Shown here: piece by piece, positions 9,958 through 18,103 of the stretch | How the letters are laid out: each line of letters starts with the position of its first letter | Numbering within the stretch: position 1 is the stretch's first letter | From: Actinomadura viridilutea | Lineage (GTDB): Bacteria; Actinomycetota; Actinomycetes; Streptosporangiales; Streptosporangiaceae | Assembly: GCA_003001795.1 (NCBI GenBank) | Contig: PVNI01000003.1 | Location: 491,914-555,913 of the forward strand | Direction of reading: 5' to 3' | Length of the DNA stretch: 64,000 nucleotides | Translations under genes and position numbers: made by a program | Notes under the pieces: model-generated | What the model saw: the letters and a program-made list of their open reading frames with translations, nothing else | What the model was told of the DNA's origin: nothing | Database searches by the model: none

Positions 9958-11097
9958 TCAGGAGGCGAGGTGGTGGACGTCGTTGAACGACCGCAGCGTC
10001 GCCGGGCCGTCGTCGTACCAGTCGATCCGCGACAGCGACGCCACGTCCAGCCCCATGCGGTACATGGCCGGGAAGGGGGCGCCGAGCGCGGTCACCACCA
10101 GCAGCTTGATCGGCGTCACGTGGGTGACGACCAGCACCTTCCGGTGGCGGTAGCGGACCTTGAGCTTGTCCAGCGCGGTGCGGACGCGGCGTGCGGCGTC
10201 GGTGAAGCTCTCCCCGCCCGGCGGGGCGACGGACGGGTCCGCCAGCCACGCCTTCAGCTCGTCCGGCCACCGCTCCCCCACCTCGGCGAAGGTGAGCCCT
10301 TCCCAGGCGCCGAAATCGGTCTCGCGGAAGCCGTCCTCGACGCGGACCTGCGCTCCGGTGGCGGCGGCGACCTCGGCGGCGGTGTCGCGGCAGCGGCTCA
10401 GCGGCGAGGTGACGATCGCCTCGATCCCCGCGTCGCGCAGGGCCCGCGCGGCCGCCCTGGCCTGGGCGAGGCCCACGTCGGTGAGGGGGACGTCGCCGGT
10501 GCCCGCGAAGCGCTTCTCCACCGACATCGGCGTCTCACCGTGCCGGAGCAGGTAGGTGGTGGTCGGGGTGGTGGAGGGGGGCGACCAGGCGGGGGCCGCG
10601 TCGTCCTCCTCGGGGGCGGGCGCGGTCTCGCGGGAGGCGCCGCCGGATTCGCGGGTCCAGTGCTCGCCGCGGGCGGCGGCGTCCATGGCCTCGTTGGCCA
10701 GGCGGTCGGCGTGGGTGTTGCGGTCGCGCGGCACCCACTCGTACGACACCGAGCCGAGGCCCGCGGCGATCTCCCGGGCCTGCAGCGCCAGCGGGACCAG
10801 GTCCGGGTGCTTGATCTTCCAGCGGCCGGACATCTGCTCGACGACGAGCTTGGAGTCCATCCGCACCTCGACGCGGGCGGACGGGTCGACGCCCGCGGCG
10901 GCGCGCAGCCCGGCGATCAGGCCGCGGTACTCGGCGACGTTGTTGGTGGCGGTGCCGATCGCTTCGGCGACCTCGGCCAGCACCTCCCGGGTGAGCGCGT
11001 CGCGGACCAGCGCGCCGTACCCGGCGGGTCCCGGGTTGCCCCGGGACCCGCCGTCGGCCTCGACGACCAGTCTGCGGCCGGGGCGGGACGCGCTCAC
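9958..11097 (-). CDS. bifunctional RNase HI / acid phosphatase (Rv2228c-like)
   Basis: 379 residues from GTG at 11097, overlapping the zinc-ribbon gene stop (GTGA). The N-terminal RNase H domain (about 5-140) has the D-E-D-D set in VEADGGSRGNPG, NVAEYRGL, VRMDSKLVVEQM and NTHADRLANEA, and degrades RNA in RNA/DNA hybrids. The C-terminal histidine-phosphatase domain (about 175-375) has YLLRHGET, SRCRDTA and VVTHVTPIK. This fusion is typical of actinobacteria (M. tuberculosis Rv2228c). Last gene of a three-gene coupled operon; the rnpB gene follows. Confidence 0.93.
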   Translation of the reverse strand: MSASRPGRRLVVEADGGSRGNPGPAGYGALVRDALTREVLAEVAEAIGTATNNVAEYRGLIAGLRAAAGVDPSARVEVRMDSKLVVEQMSGRWKIKHPDLVPLALQAREIAAGLGSVSYEWVPRDRNTHADRLANEAMDAAARGEHWTRESGGASRETAPAPEEDDAAPAWSPPSTTPTTTYLLRHGETPMSVEKRFAGTGDVPLTDVGLAQARAAARALRDAGIEAIVTSPLSRCRDTAAEVAAATGAQVRVEDGFRETDFGAWEGLTFAEVGERWPDELKAWLADPSVAPPGGESFTDAARRVRTALDKLKVRYRHRKVLVVTHVTPIKLLVVTALGAPFPAMYRMGLDVASLSRIDWYDDGPATLRSFNDVHHLAS

Positions 11098-11837
11098 AGC
11101 CCCGACTCGGGGGTGCGCACGAGGATGCGGCGGCACTCCTCGCAGCGGACCACCTCGTCCGGCGCGGCGGCGCGGATGCGGTTGAGGTCGACGGTGTTGA
11201 TCGCCAGGTGGCAGCCCTGGCAGGCGCCCCGGTGCAGCTTGGCGGCGCCCACCCCGCCGAACTGGCCGCGCAGCTTCTCGTACAGGTCGAGCAGGTCGGC
11301 GGGGATGTCCTTGGCGACCGCGGTGCGCGCGGCGCTGGTGGTGCCCGTCTCCTCGTCGATCTTCCGCCAGGCCTCGTCGCGCCGGCGTTCGGCGTCGGCC
11401 AGGTCGGCCTCGGCGGCCTGCAGGTCGGCGCGCAGCGAGGCGAGCCGGCCCTCGGCCTCCTCCCGCCGCTCCATGATCTCCAGGACGACCTCCTCCAGGT
11501 CGGACTGGCGGCGCTGCAGCGAGGCGAGCTCGGCCTGCAGCCCGCTGAGGTCCTTGGCGGAGGAGACCTGGCCGGAGTCCAGGCGCTTGCGGTCCCGCTC
11601 GGCCCGCGCCCGGACCTGGTCGACGTCCTGCTCGGCCTTGCGCTGCTCGCGGTCCAGGTCGCCGATCTCGGTCTCGGCGGCGACCACGGCGTCGCGCAGC
11701 TCGCGCACGCGGGCCTGCAGACGCTCGATCTCGGCCAGCTCGGGCAGCGTGCGGCGGCGGTGCGCGAGGCGGTCGAGGCTGGTGTCCAGCTCCTGCAGAT
11801 CGATCAGGCGCAGCTGGGCTTGCGGTGCGGCTTTCAC
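11094..11837 (-). CDS. coiled-coil protein with C-terminal C4 zinc ribbon (Rv2229c-like)
   Basis: 247 residues from a GTG start that overlaps the stop of the Nif3-like gene. A long coiled coil (about 15-180, heptad-rich, e.g. [20 protein letters not shown]) ends in a zinc ribbon with CQGC ([12 protein letters not shown]) and CEEC ([12 protein letters not shown]). Known family: C4-type zinc-ribbon proteins of the DUF164 type, conserved across actinobacteria with the same two neighbours; suggested to bind nucleic acid, not proven. Confidence 0.9.
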   Translation of the reverse strand: MKAAPQAQLRLIDLQELDTSLDRLAHRRRTLPELAEIERLQARVRELRDAVVAAETEIGDLDREQRKAEQDVDQVRARAERDRKRLDSGQVSSAKDLSGLQAELASLQRRQSDLEEVVLEIMERREEAEGRLASLRADLQAAEADLADAERRRDEAWRKIDEETGTTSAARTAVAKDIPADLLDLYEKLRGQFGGVGAAKLHRGACQGCHLAINTVDLNRIRAAAPDEVVRCEECRRILVRTPESGL

Positions 11838-12757
11838 TTTGCTCCTTCGTGGTGCAGGCGCCACGCGTCGGTGACGAGCGCGGACACCCGGGTCTCCAGC
11901 TTGCGCTCGGCCTCCGCGGCGGCGGAAGGCGGCGCGGAGGCCGGGCGCGCGGCGGTGGCGGCGTGGTCGGCGTGCTCGGCGTGGTCGGCGTGCTCGGTGG
12001 AGGCGTCGCAGGAGGCGAGGGCGGCGCGCAGGCGGCGTTCGACGTCGGCCAGCCACGGCCATTCGGTCGCCCAGTGCGCGGCGTCGATCAGCGCGGGCCC
12101 GCCGTGCTCGGCGAACTCCGAGGCGGGGTGGTGCCGCAGGTCCGCGGTGAGGTAGGCGTCGACGCCGAGGGCGCGGGCGGTGTCGAGCAGGGAGTCGCCC
12201 GCGCCGCCGCAGACGGCCACGGTGCGGACGGGCCGGTCGGGGTCGCCCGCGGCCCGCACGCCCCACGCGGTGGCCGGGAGCCCGGCGGCCACGCGGGCGG
12301 TGAACTCCCGCAGCGGCAGCGGCTCGGGCAGCGCGCCGACGCGGCCGAGCCCGCGGCGCGGGTCGTCGGCGGCGGGGACCATGGGGCGCAGCTCCCCGGT
12401 CAGGCCGACGGCGCGGGCGAGCGCGTCGGACACACCGGGGTCGGCGACGTCGGCGTTGGTGTGGGCGGTGAACAGGGCCGTGCCGTTGCGGATCAGGCGG
12501 TGGACGAGCCGTCCCTTGGGAGTGGCGGCGGCCACGCTGTTGACCGGGCGCAGCAGCAGCGGATGGTGGGTGACCAGCAGGTCGGCGCCCCACTCCACGG
12601 CCTCGTCGACGACGGCCGCCACGGGGTCCACGGCGAACATCACCCGGCGGACCTCCTGGTCGGGGTCGCCGCAGACCAGCCCGACGGCGTCCCACGACTC
12701 GGCCCACGAGGGCGGGTAGAGCGTGTCGAGGACCTCGATGACATGGGACAGACGCAC
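11834..12757 (-). CDS. Nif3-like dinuclear metal-centre protein (Rv2230c-like)
   Basis: 307 residues, GTG start ([15 protein letters not shown]). Metal-site motifs are [10 protein letters not shown] near residue 62, [16 protein letters not shown] near 98, and the C-terminal [14 protein letters not shown] and [13 protein letters not shown]. This is the family's usual two-part layout of a toroidal GTP-cyclohydrolase-like hydrolase; biochemical role uncertain. A low-complexity tail insert ([18 protein letters not shown]) contains a short EHADHA repeat. First gene of the coupled operon Nif3, zinc ribbon, RNase H/phosphatase. Confidence 0.92.
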   Translation of the reverse strand: MRLSHVIEVLDTLYPPSWAESWDAVGLVCGDPDQEVRRVMFAVDPVAAVVDEAVEWGADLLVTHHPLLLRPVNSVAAATPKGRLVHRLIRNGTALFTAHTNADVADPGVSDALARAVGLTGELRPMVPAADDPRRGLGRVGALPEPLPLREFTARVAAGLPATAWGVRAAGDPDRPVRTVAVCGGAGDSLLDTARALGVDAYLTADLRHHPASEFAEHGGPALIDAAHWATEWPWLADVERRLRAALASCDASTEHADHAEHADHAATAARPASAPPSAAAEAERKLETRVSALVTDAWRLHHEGAK

Positions 12758-13012
12758 GCCCGCAGGCTACCGCCCCCGGGCGCTCCCGGCCGAGCCGCGA
12801 CGCGGCTCACCGCCGCGCACCGGTTATCGTGTGGAAAATCCGTGGTCTCGGCGGTACGAGACGGGCTTCGTGGGCACGAACCACGTAGGCTCGGACGAAC
12901 CAGTTGTCTCTTCCACCACTGGAGGTGGCGTGCACGGCCGCAACCGCACGGTTCTCGGTGCGCGGATCAGCAGCGCGCGCCCGGCGCGCCGGGGCTCTGC
13001 GAGAGTGTTCAC

Positions 13013-13426
13013 GTGAAGCTGCCGTTTCGCCGCAGGCGCGGACGCCTGAAGGGCCGTGCCGCCGACCGCGCGAAGTCCAAGGCCAGGCCGAAGCCGGAGC
13101 ACGAGGTGGTCGACTGGCCCACCGAGGGCACCGGCAAGACCTCGCTGATGGGCGCGATCCGCGGGGACGGCTCGACCGGGGCCGGGTTCGGCGGCGCGAT
13201 GTTCGAGGACCTGGCCAGCGTGTTCGAGGGGTCGCGCCGGGTGAAGGTCGAGGAGCAGCAGCAGCAGAAGCTGCGCCGCCACGACGACCGGCTGCAGGCC
13301 GGCCGCGGCGGACGCCCCGACCTGAGCACCGGCAAGATCCGCATCCAGCGGTCGGCGTCCGGCCCGTCCGACGGGAACGGGGCCGCGCCGGGAGACCCGG
13401 AGGCGGACGGCGCGACGGCGTCGTGA
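13013..13426 (+). CDS. small basic protein with DUF6191-like segment
   Basis: 137 residues from GTG (VKLPFRRRRGRLKG). The N-terminus is strongly basic; the centre FEDLASVFEGSRRVKVEEQQ followed by LRRHDDRLQAGRGGRPDLSTGKIRI has the spacing of small Streptomyces DUF6191 proteins (a FxE...GSRR/ExxxL lead followed by a Gly-rich loop and DLxTGKIxI). That assignment is by memory of the pattern, so tentative. The C-terminus is disordered. Its stop codon is the first base of the large palindrome carrying the SOS box. Confidence 0.6.
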   Translation: MKLPFRRRRGRLKGRAADRAKSKARPKPEHEVVDWPTEGTGKTSLMGAIRGDGSTGAGFGGAMFEDLASVFEGSRRVKVEEQQQQKLRRHDDRLQAGRGGRPDLSTGKIRIQRSASGPSDGNGAAPGDPEADGATAS

Positions 13427-13433
13427 CCCGATA

Positions 13434-13449
13434 TCGAACGGATGTTCGA
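13434..13449 (+). promoter_or_regulatory. LexA (SOS) box
   Basis: TCGAACGGATGTTCGA is an exact match to the actinobacterial LexA consensus TCGAAC-N4-GTTCGA. It sits inside a longer perfect palindrome (13426-13457, 14-bp arms, 4-base loop), 20 bp before the start codon of the gene at 13470, where bound LexA would cover the promoter. The longer stem could also end transcription of the preceding gene. Confidence 0.8.
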
Positions 13450-13469
13450 TATCGGGTTATCGTGAGAGG

Positions 13470-13868
13470 GTGAGCACGTACGTTCCGCCCGGTTGGCCTG
13501 CCCAGGTGCATCCGCCCGGAACCGAGCGCTTCGAGGACACGGCGACGGCGTGGCTGCTCGACCTCGTGCCGCCGGACTACCGCCGTCACGGCGTCCTGCG
13601 CCGCTACCCGGTGGCGCTGGCGCGCATGGCGCGGCACCACGTGAGCGCGGCCGTGGAGGCCGCGCGGGAGGGGTTCCGCACCGCCCGAGTCGAGCTGGGC
13701 GGCATGGTCCCCCCGCACGGCGTCGAGGCCGTCCTGGACGCCTACCGCGCGGAGGGCGCCCGCCTGGTCGCGCTGCTCCGGGCGGTCGAGCTGGTGGAGA
13801 CGGCGCTGCGCGTCCAGGCGCGCCCGGACGACCCCGAAGGCCGCCGCCTGTTCACCCCGAAGATCTGA
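13470..13868 (+). CDS. unknown protein under probable SOS control
   Basis: 132 residues from GTG with GAGAGG 7 bases upstream. Mostly alpha-helical: WLLDLVPPDYRRHGVLRRYPVALARMARHHVSAA then a long helix pair containing EAAREGFRTARVELGG and AYRAEGARLVALLRAVELVETAL. No known domain recognised. An exact LexA box lies just upstream, so DNA-damage induction is the only functional clue. Convergent with the methyltransferase gene; the 3' ends share a hairpin. Confidence 0.8.
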   Translation: MSTYVPPGWPAQVHPPGTERFEDTATAWLLDLVPPDYRRHGVLRRYPVALARMARHHVSAAVEAAREGFRTARVELGGMVPPHGVEAVLDAYRAEGARLVALLRAVELVETALRVQARPDDPEGRRLFTPKI

Positions 13869-13905
13869 TCGTGCTTCGGGCGTCCCGCCCGCGGCGGGCG
13901 ATCAG
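13865..13905. terminator. shared hairpin between convergent genes
   Basis: CTGATCG ... CGATCAG outer stem with an inner CCCGCC/GGCGGG stem. The arms contain the stop codons of both flanking genes, so it can act on either strand. Confidence 0.55.
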
Positions 13906-15776
13906 CCGTGGTACTTGCGGGCCAAGACGCGGTAGGTGTTGCCGGGACCGGGGACGAGCGGCACCAGGAGCCGGTCGAGCAGCGCCGCGGCGGCCGCCAG
14001 CGGACGCGCCGCCGCGGCGGCGGCCAGGTACCGGACGCGCGCCCCGGCGCGCGCCCGGGGCGCCCAGGGACGGCCGGGCGGCGGCCCGAACGCCTGCAGG
14101 GCGATCAGCACGGCGGACGCCAGGTCGTGGCGCCGGTGGGCGCGGCGCCGGCGGCGGGCGACGATCCGCATGCCGCGCGCGGTCAGCGCGCGCTCCAGGT
14201 TGCCGATGGGGATCAGGTGCAGGTGGCGGGGTTGCAGCCAGCCCGCCCAGAAGCGGCGCAGGAGCCGCCCGAGCGGGCATTCGGGGTCGGGCAGCTCGAC
14301 GAGCAGGTGCCCGCCCGGCGGGAGCATCTTGATGGCGATGTCCAGTTCCGTCGCCGGGTCGGGCGTCTGCTCCAGGTGCCGGTGCATGCTGATGACGTCG
14401 TAGCGTCCGGCGAGCTCGTCTCCCAGGTCGGCGAGCGCGCCGCGGTAGGGGCGGCGGATCCAGCCGCGCCCCGCCGCGTCCTCGACGCCGTCGCCCTGGT
14501 CCAGTCCGTCGAACTCGGTGCCGGGCAGGACGGTCCGCGCGACGCGGCAGAAGTGGCCGCGGCCGGTGCCGACGTCCAGCCAGGCGCGCGGGGCCAGGTG
14601 GGCGGCGACGGCCATTTCGGCGCGGGCCATATGGACGCGGCATTGGGCGGCCAGGGCGTGCTCAGCGGTTTCGGCGGCGAGCCCGTCGTAGACGTCGCGC
14701 CGGTAGAACTCCAGGCCGGCGGCGGTGAGCGGGGGGTTCTGGAAGATGTGGCCACAGGCCCGGCAGCGGTCGAGCGTGAAGCGGCCCGGCTTGGCCTGGA
14801 TGACGTCGGCGCTGGTCAGATGGTGCTGGAGGGAGCGGGCGCCGCACCAGGGGCAGTCGTCCCGCCGCGGCTGGAAGAACCGCTCCATCCCGTCGGCCAA
14901 GGCGGTGCCGTACCATTCACGGGCCTGCCCCCAGGTCCGCTCCCGCATCCGCTCCCACGCGCACGGCGCGTCCCTGAGGGTGCGCCACCAGTTCCAAGGC
15001 GTGAGCACGAGCCGCAGCAGGGCCATCCGGTGCAGGTCCCGCGGTGAAACAGGGGTGCCGGTGAACACCAGGTAGGGGACGGCGCAGTAGACCAGCGCCG
15101 CCAGCGCGCCCCACCGCGGCGCGGCGGCCAGGGACGCCAGCACGAGGGCGTAGCTCGTCATGGACGTGCCGACCGTCCACGGCACCGAGACGCCGAGACC
15201 GCGCAGCCACGCTCGCCGTCCCGCGCAGGAGGGGACGCCCCTGGGCACGCGGCACGGCACGACGGCCAGGTCGGCCGCGAAGACGCCGTCTTCCAAGGGG
15301 CGGGCGTACTGGCGCAGGCGGAGAGTGAGCGCGCCGTATTCGCCGGGATCGAGCGCGCGGGGCCGTGTGCCGGTGCGTTCCAGGACGTCTTCGTCGACGA
15401 CGGTGGCGTATCCGGCGCCGTTCCCCAAGGCCAGCGGGTCGGACCGGTAGGCGTTCCGGTCGACGCCGCGCGCGAGGTCGAGGGCGCGCTCCACGGGCAG
15501 GTCCCGCGGGACCAGGTCGAGCACCTGGAGGCCGTGCTGGCGGGCGTAGGCGCAGGCGGCGCGCCGCAACTGCCCGGACACCACGGCGCCCTCCGCCATC
15601 ACCAGGCCGTAGGACTCGTCGTGTCCGGGGGTGTCGGTGTCGTAGGAGCCGTCCCAGCGCAGCGACCGGCCGCGCCGCCCGGAGACGGGAAGGCGGGGCA
15701 GCGATCCCAGGCGGCGCCGCAGCCGCAGCGCGTTGGCCAGCAGCCCGGCGGCGACGGCGAGGGGGAGCCAGATCAC
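13902..15776 (-). CDS. membrane-anchored SAM methyltransferase with zinc ribbon
   Basis: 624 residues from a GTG overlapping the glycosyltransferase stop (GTGA). An N-terminal helix (WLPLAVAAGLLANALRL, 3-19) precedes an unrecognised region to about 300 with two further membrane helices near 205-240. A zinc knuckle (CPWC at 308-311, CRAC at 338-341) precedes a class I methyltransferase fold: motif I WLDVGTGRG at 399-407, then DGLDQGDGVED, YDVISMHRHLEQTPDP and GGHLLVELPDPE. The MHRHLEQ-type sequence and zinc ribbon recall methyltransferases acting on sugars or lipids. It is the last gene of the PKS operon, so it probably tailors that product. The N-terminal half is odd and matches nothing I know. 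Confidence 0.8.
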   Translation of the reverse strand: MIWLPLAVAAGLLANALRLRRRLGSLPRLPVSGRRGRSLRWDGSYDTDTPGHDESYGLVMAEGAVVSGQLRRAACAYARQHGLQVLDLVPRDLPVERALDLARGVDRNAYRSDPLALGNGAGYATVVDEDVLERTGTRPRALDPGEYGALTLRLRQYARPLEDGVFAADLAVVPCRVPRGVPSCAGRRAWLRGLGVSVPWTVGTSMTSYALVLASLAAAPRWGALAALVYCAVPYLVFTGTPVSPRDLHRMALLRLVLTPWNWWRTLRDAPCAWERMRERTWGQAREWYGTALADGMERFFQPRRDDCPWCGARSLQHHLTSADVIQAKPGRFTLDRCRACGHIFQNPPLTAAGLEFYRRDVYDGLAAETAEHALAAQCRVHMARAEMAVAAHLAPRAWLDVGTGRGHFCRVARTVLPGTEFDGLDQGDGVEDAAGRGWIRRPYRGALADLGDELAGRYDVISMHRHLEQTPDPATELDIAIKMLPPGGHLLVELPDPECPLGRLLRRFWAGWLQPRHLHLIPIGNLERALTARGMRIVARRRRRAHRRHDLASAVLIALQAFGPPPGRPWAPRARAGARVRYLAAAAAARPLAAAAALLDRLLVPLVPGPGNTYRVLARKYHG

Positions 15777-17044
15777 GCCAGTTTCTCCAGCCGGTCGGCG
15801 GCCTCGGCCGCGCCGCCCGCCTCGGCGAACGACCGCCGCAGGCGCGCGGCGGCCCGCCGGTGGTCCTCGTCGGTCAGCACCGCGCCGAGCGCGGCGCGCA
15901 GCTCGACCGGCGTCGCCTGGTCGAACCGCACGATGATCGCGGCGCCCGCCTCGGCGACCCGGCGGGCGATGACCGAGTGGTCGTACCGGGTGGGCGCGAG
16001 CACCAGCGGCAGCCCGTGCGCCAGGCTCCGGCACACGGTGCGGTGCCCGCCGCGGCACAGCACCACCGCCGGGCCCGCCGCCATGCGTTCCAGCAGGGCG
16101 GACCGCGGGACGTCGCGGCGTACCAGCACGTTCGGCGGCGGATCGGCGAGCGCGCCGGGCGGGGCGACGACCACGGCCCGCACGTCCAGGCCGGCGACGG
16201 CCTCGACGGCGGCGCGCAGGAACCGCTCGGCGGCCGCGCCGCGCGCCGTGCCCAGCGTCACCAGCACCGCCGGGCGGCCGTCCGGCCACTCCCGCGGGAC
16301 GTCGTCGTCCGTGCGCGGACCGGCCGGGGCGGAACCGGTCGAGCAGGGGCCGACGAAGACGAACCGGTCGGGGAAGGATGCCGCGTCGCCGACCAGCGCG
16401 CCGGTGGAGAACACCAGCACCAGGTGGTCGGAGAAGCGCGGGTCGAGCAGGTCCTCGATGCCGTGGTCGAGCTGGAAGTCCCCGATCAGTTCGCGCACGC
16501 GCTCTTCGTCCTTGGGCAGGTCCCGCAGCGGCCGGGTGAGCTCGACGGGCGTGGCCGCCGAGGTCGCCCACGGCAGGCCCCGCAGGCGGGCGGCGACGGG
16601 CGCGGCCAGCGCCTGCTGGTCGGACACGACCACGTCCGGGCGAAACCGGTCCAGGGCGTTCTGGACGCCGGGCATCATCGCGTGCCCGAGGGGAACGAGG
16701 ACCTGCTCCCACAGGGAGCGCAGGGCGGCGGGCTCCAGCAGCTCCTGGTCCCCGTCGCTTAGGTCGCGCAGCCGCTGGACGAGGGGTGCGCCGTCGGCGT
16801 CATAGATGCGCGCATGCCTGGGCGTCAGGGGCGCGATGCTGTCGCGGTGCCCCACCCAGGCGACCTTGTGACCGCGCCGGACGAGTTCGGCGGCCACGGC
16901 GACGGTCGGAAGGATGTGGCCGGTGAACGGCGGCACGGCGAACAGGAACCGCGACGTCTTGGTGCTGCGCTGGGTGGACGGCAGGCCCGGCGTGGGGGCG
17001 AGCACCGCGCTCAGCGACGGCACCCGTACGCGACGTGCTCTCAC
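15773..17044 (-). CDS. GT1-family glycosyltransferase (macrolide/UGT type)
   Basis: 423 residues, GTG start overlapping the preceding small ORF by GTGA. GT-B fold: N-terminal acceptor half from SRFLFAVPPFTGHILPTVAVAAEL, and a C-terminal NDP-sugar half with VLVTLGTARG near 265 and the donor-binding loop VVLCRGGHRTVCRSLAHGLPLVLAP, the HGG-x-T motif with its first His replaced by Arg. It transfers an activated sugar to a lipid, polyketide or other small acceptor. Position in the operon suggests it glycosylates the synthase product. Sugar and acceptor cannot be read from sequence. Confidence 0.88.
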   Translation of the reverse strand: MRARRVRVPSLSAVLAPTPGLPSTQRSTKTSRFLFAVPPFTGHILPTVAVAAELVRRGHKVAWVGHRDSIAPLTPRHARIYDADGAPLVQRLRDLSDGDQELLEPAALRSLWEQVLVPLGHAMMPGVQNALDRFRPDVVVSDQQALAAPVAARLRGLPWATSAATPVELTRPLRDLPKDEERVRELIGDFQLDHGIEDLLDPRFSDHLVLVFSTGALVGDAASFPDRFVFVGPCSTGSAPAGPRTDDDVPREWPDGRPAVLVTLGTARGAAAERFLRAAVEAVAGLDVRAVVVAPPGALADPPPNVLVRRDVPRSALLERMAAGPAVVLCRGGHRTVCRSLAHGLPLVLAPTRYDHSVIARRVAEAGAAIIVRFDQATPVELRAALGAVLTDEDHRRAAARLRRSFAEAGGAAEAADRLEKLA

Positions 17045-17271
17045 AGCACACCGCCTTCCGCGGCAGCAGCGGTTGAGAAGGCGTTCGCGCCCGCGTGACC
17101 GACCATCGACGGCGCCGACGGTCCCGGCCGTCGGCGGTCCGAGGCGAGACCGTGCGCGAACGCCGCGGCCGGCGGAGAGGCGGTATGGGGCGGTTTCGGC
17201 GGTTCCGACGATTCTGACGGTTCCGACGTCTGGGCGTGGAAGCGCACGCCCCGCGCGGTCACCTCAGGCAT
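17041..17271 (-). CDS. small ORF, possible truncated hydrolase remnant
   Basis: 76 codons, its ATG overlapping the hydrolase stop by 8 bp and its stop overlapping the glycosyltransferase start (GTGA). The first residues MPEVTARGVRFHAQ look like the N-terminus of the preceding hydrolase (MGMVLARGLRFHVV); after that the sequence is Pro/Ser/Ala-rich with no HG or GxSxG motif. Either a real small protein or the stub of a duplicated hydrolase after a deletion that kept the coupling signals. Confidence 0.4.
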   Translation of the reverse strand: MPEVTARGVRFHAQTSEPSESSEPPKPPHTASPPAAAFAHGLASDRRRPGPSAPSMVGHAGANAFSTAAAAEGGVL

Positions 17272-17971
17272 CTGCTGAGTCCTCCAGGAATTCGGCGAGC
17301 AGGCGCGTCAGCGGCTCCCGCGCCGTGGTGTGCAGGTCGTGGCCTCCGTCCAGCACGTGGCGGCGGGACGCGGGCAGCGCCCGCGCCACCAGGTCGGCGG
17401 ACGGCCGGAACGGCGAGTCGGCCCCGACCACGGTCAGCACCGGCAGGTCGCCGAGCGCGCGCAGCTCCTCGGCCGTCACCAGGGACTCGCGGGCCAGGTC
17501 GTCCAGCACGGTCGTCTCGTTCGCCAGCGCGGTCGCGCGCTGGGCCAGGCACCCGTCCCCGTCGAACCGGACGAGCTGTTCGGCGGCCTTGCGGTCGATC
17601 TTCGTGAACGGCGGATCGACCAGGGCGAGCCGGGTGACCCTGCCGGGGTGGGCGCGGGCGAACCGCACCGCGACCACCGCGCCGAAGCTGTGCCCGACGA
17701 CGGCGAACGGGGGCAGGTCCCCGGTCAGGGCGGCCAGATCGGCGACCATGGTGGCGCTGTCATAACCGGTCGGGGGACGCTCGCTCAGGCCGTGCCCCCG
17801 CCAGTCCAGCAGCCGCACGGGGCGGGTCCGGGCGAGCTCGGGGGCCACGGTGTAGTACCAGGTGGCGATGCTGCCGGTGAACAGCCCGTGCAGCATCACC
17901 ACCGGCTCTCCGTCGTCGGTCCCCATGTCGACGACGTGGAAGCGCAGGCCGCGCGCCAGCACCATGCCCAT
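17264..17971 (-). CDS. alpha/beta hydrolase
   Basis: 235 residues. Oxyanion motif VVMLHGLFTG near 28, RLLDWRGHGLSERP near 55, nucleophile elbow VVGHSFGAVVA (Ser at about 92), acid LTVVGADSPF near 178, and catalytic His in LDGGHDLHTT near 210. A complete catalytic set, so an active esterase, thioesterase or lipase-like enzyme. It lies within the PKS operon 12 bp after the previous small ORF; release or editing of the acyl product is a reasonable inference. Confidence 0.88.
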   Translation of the reverse strand: MGMVLARGLRFHVVDMGTDDGEPVVMLHGLFTGSIATWYYTVAPELARTRPVRLLDWRGHGLSERPPTGYDSATMVADLAALTGDLPPFAVVGHSFGAVVAVRFARAHPGRVTRLALVDPPFTKIDRKAAEQLVRFDGDGCLAQRATALANETTVLDDLARESLVTAEELRALGDLPVLTVVGADSPFRPSADLVARALPASRRHVLDGGHDLHTTAREPLTRLLAEFLEDSADA

Positions 17972-17983
17972 GACGCGGCCGGG

Positions 17984-18103
17984 TCAGAGGGCCGGCCGCG
18001 GACGCGGCGCGCGCGGCCGCATCGCGACGCGGTCGGCTGCGACGACGATTCGAACGACCCCGGCGGGCACGCCGCGCGCGGTCTCCCCTGCTGTCCTGGT
18101 CAC
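17984..18103 (-). CDS. 39-codon ORF coupled to the KS-DH gene (uncertain)
   Basis: Starts at GTG overlapping the KS-DH stop (GTGA) and ends 12 bp before the hydrolase ATG. Sequence VTRTAGETARGVPAGVVRIV ... ends in basic Arg/Pro residues; one short hydrophobic strand pattern, no domain. Could be a coupling ORF in the operon. Confidence 0.3.
   Translation of the reverse strand: MTRTAGETARGVPAGVVRIVVAADRVAMRPRAPRPRPAL

Noticed and set aside
9760..11874. 704-codon plus-strand ORF over rnpB and RNase H
   Set aside because: Overlaps rnpB and two clear minus-strand genes; no homology pattern.
13426..13457. Terminator only
   Set aside because: The inner 16 bases fit the LexA consensus exactly, so a simple terminator reading does not explain the sequence; both functions remain possible.
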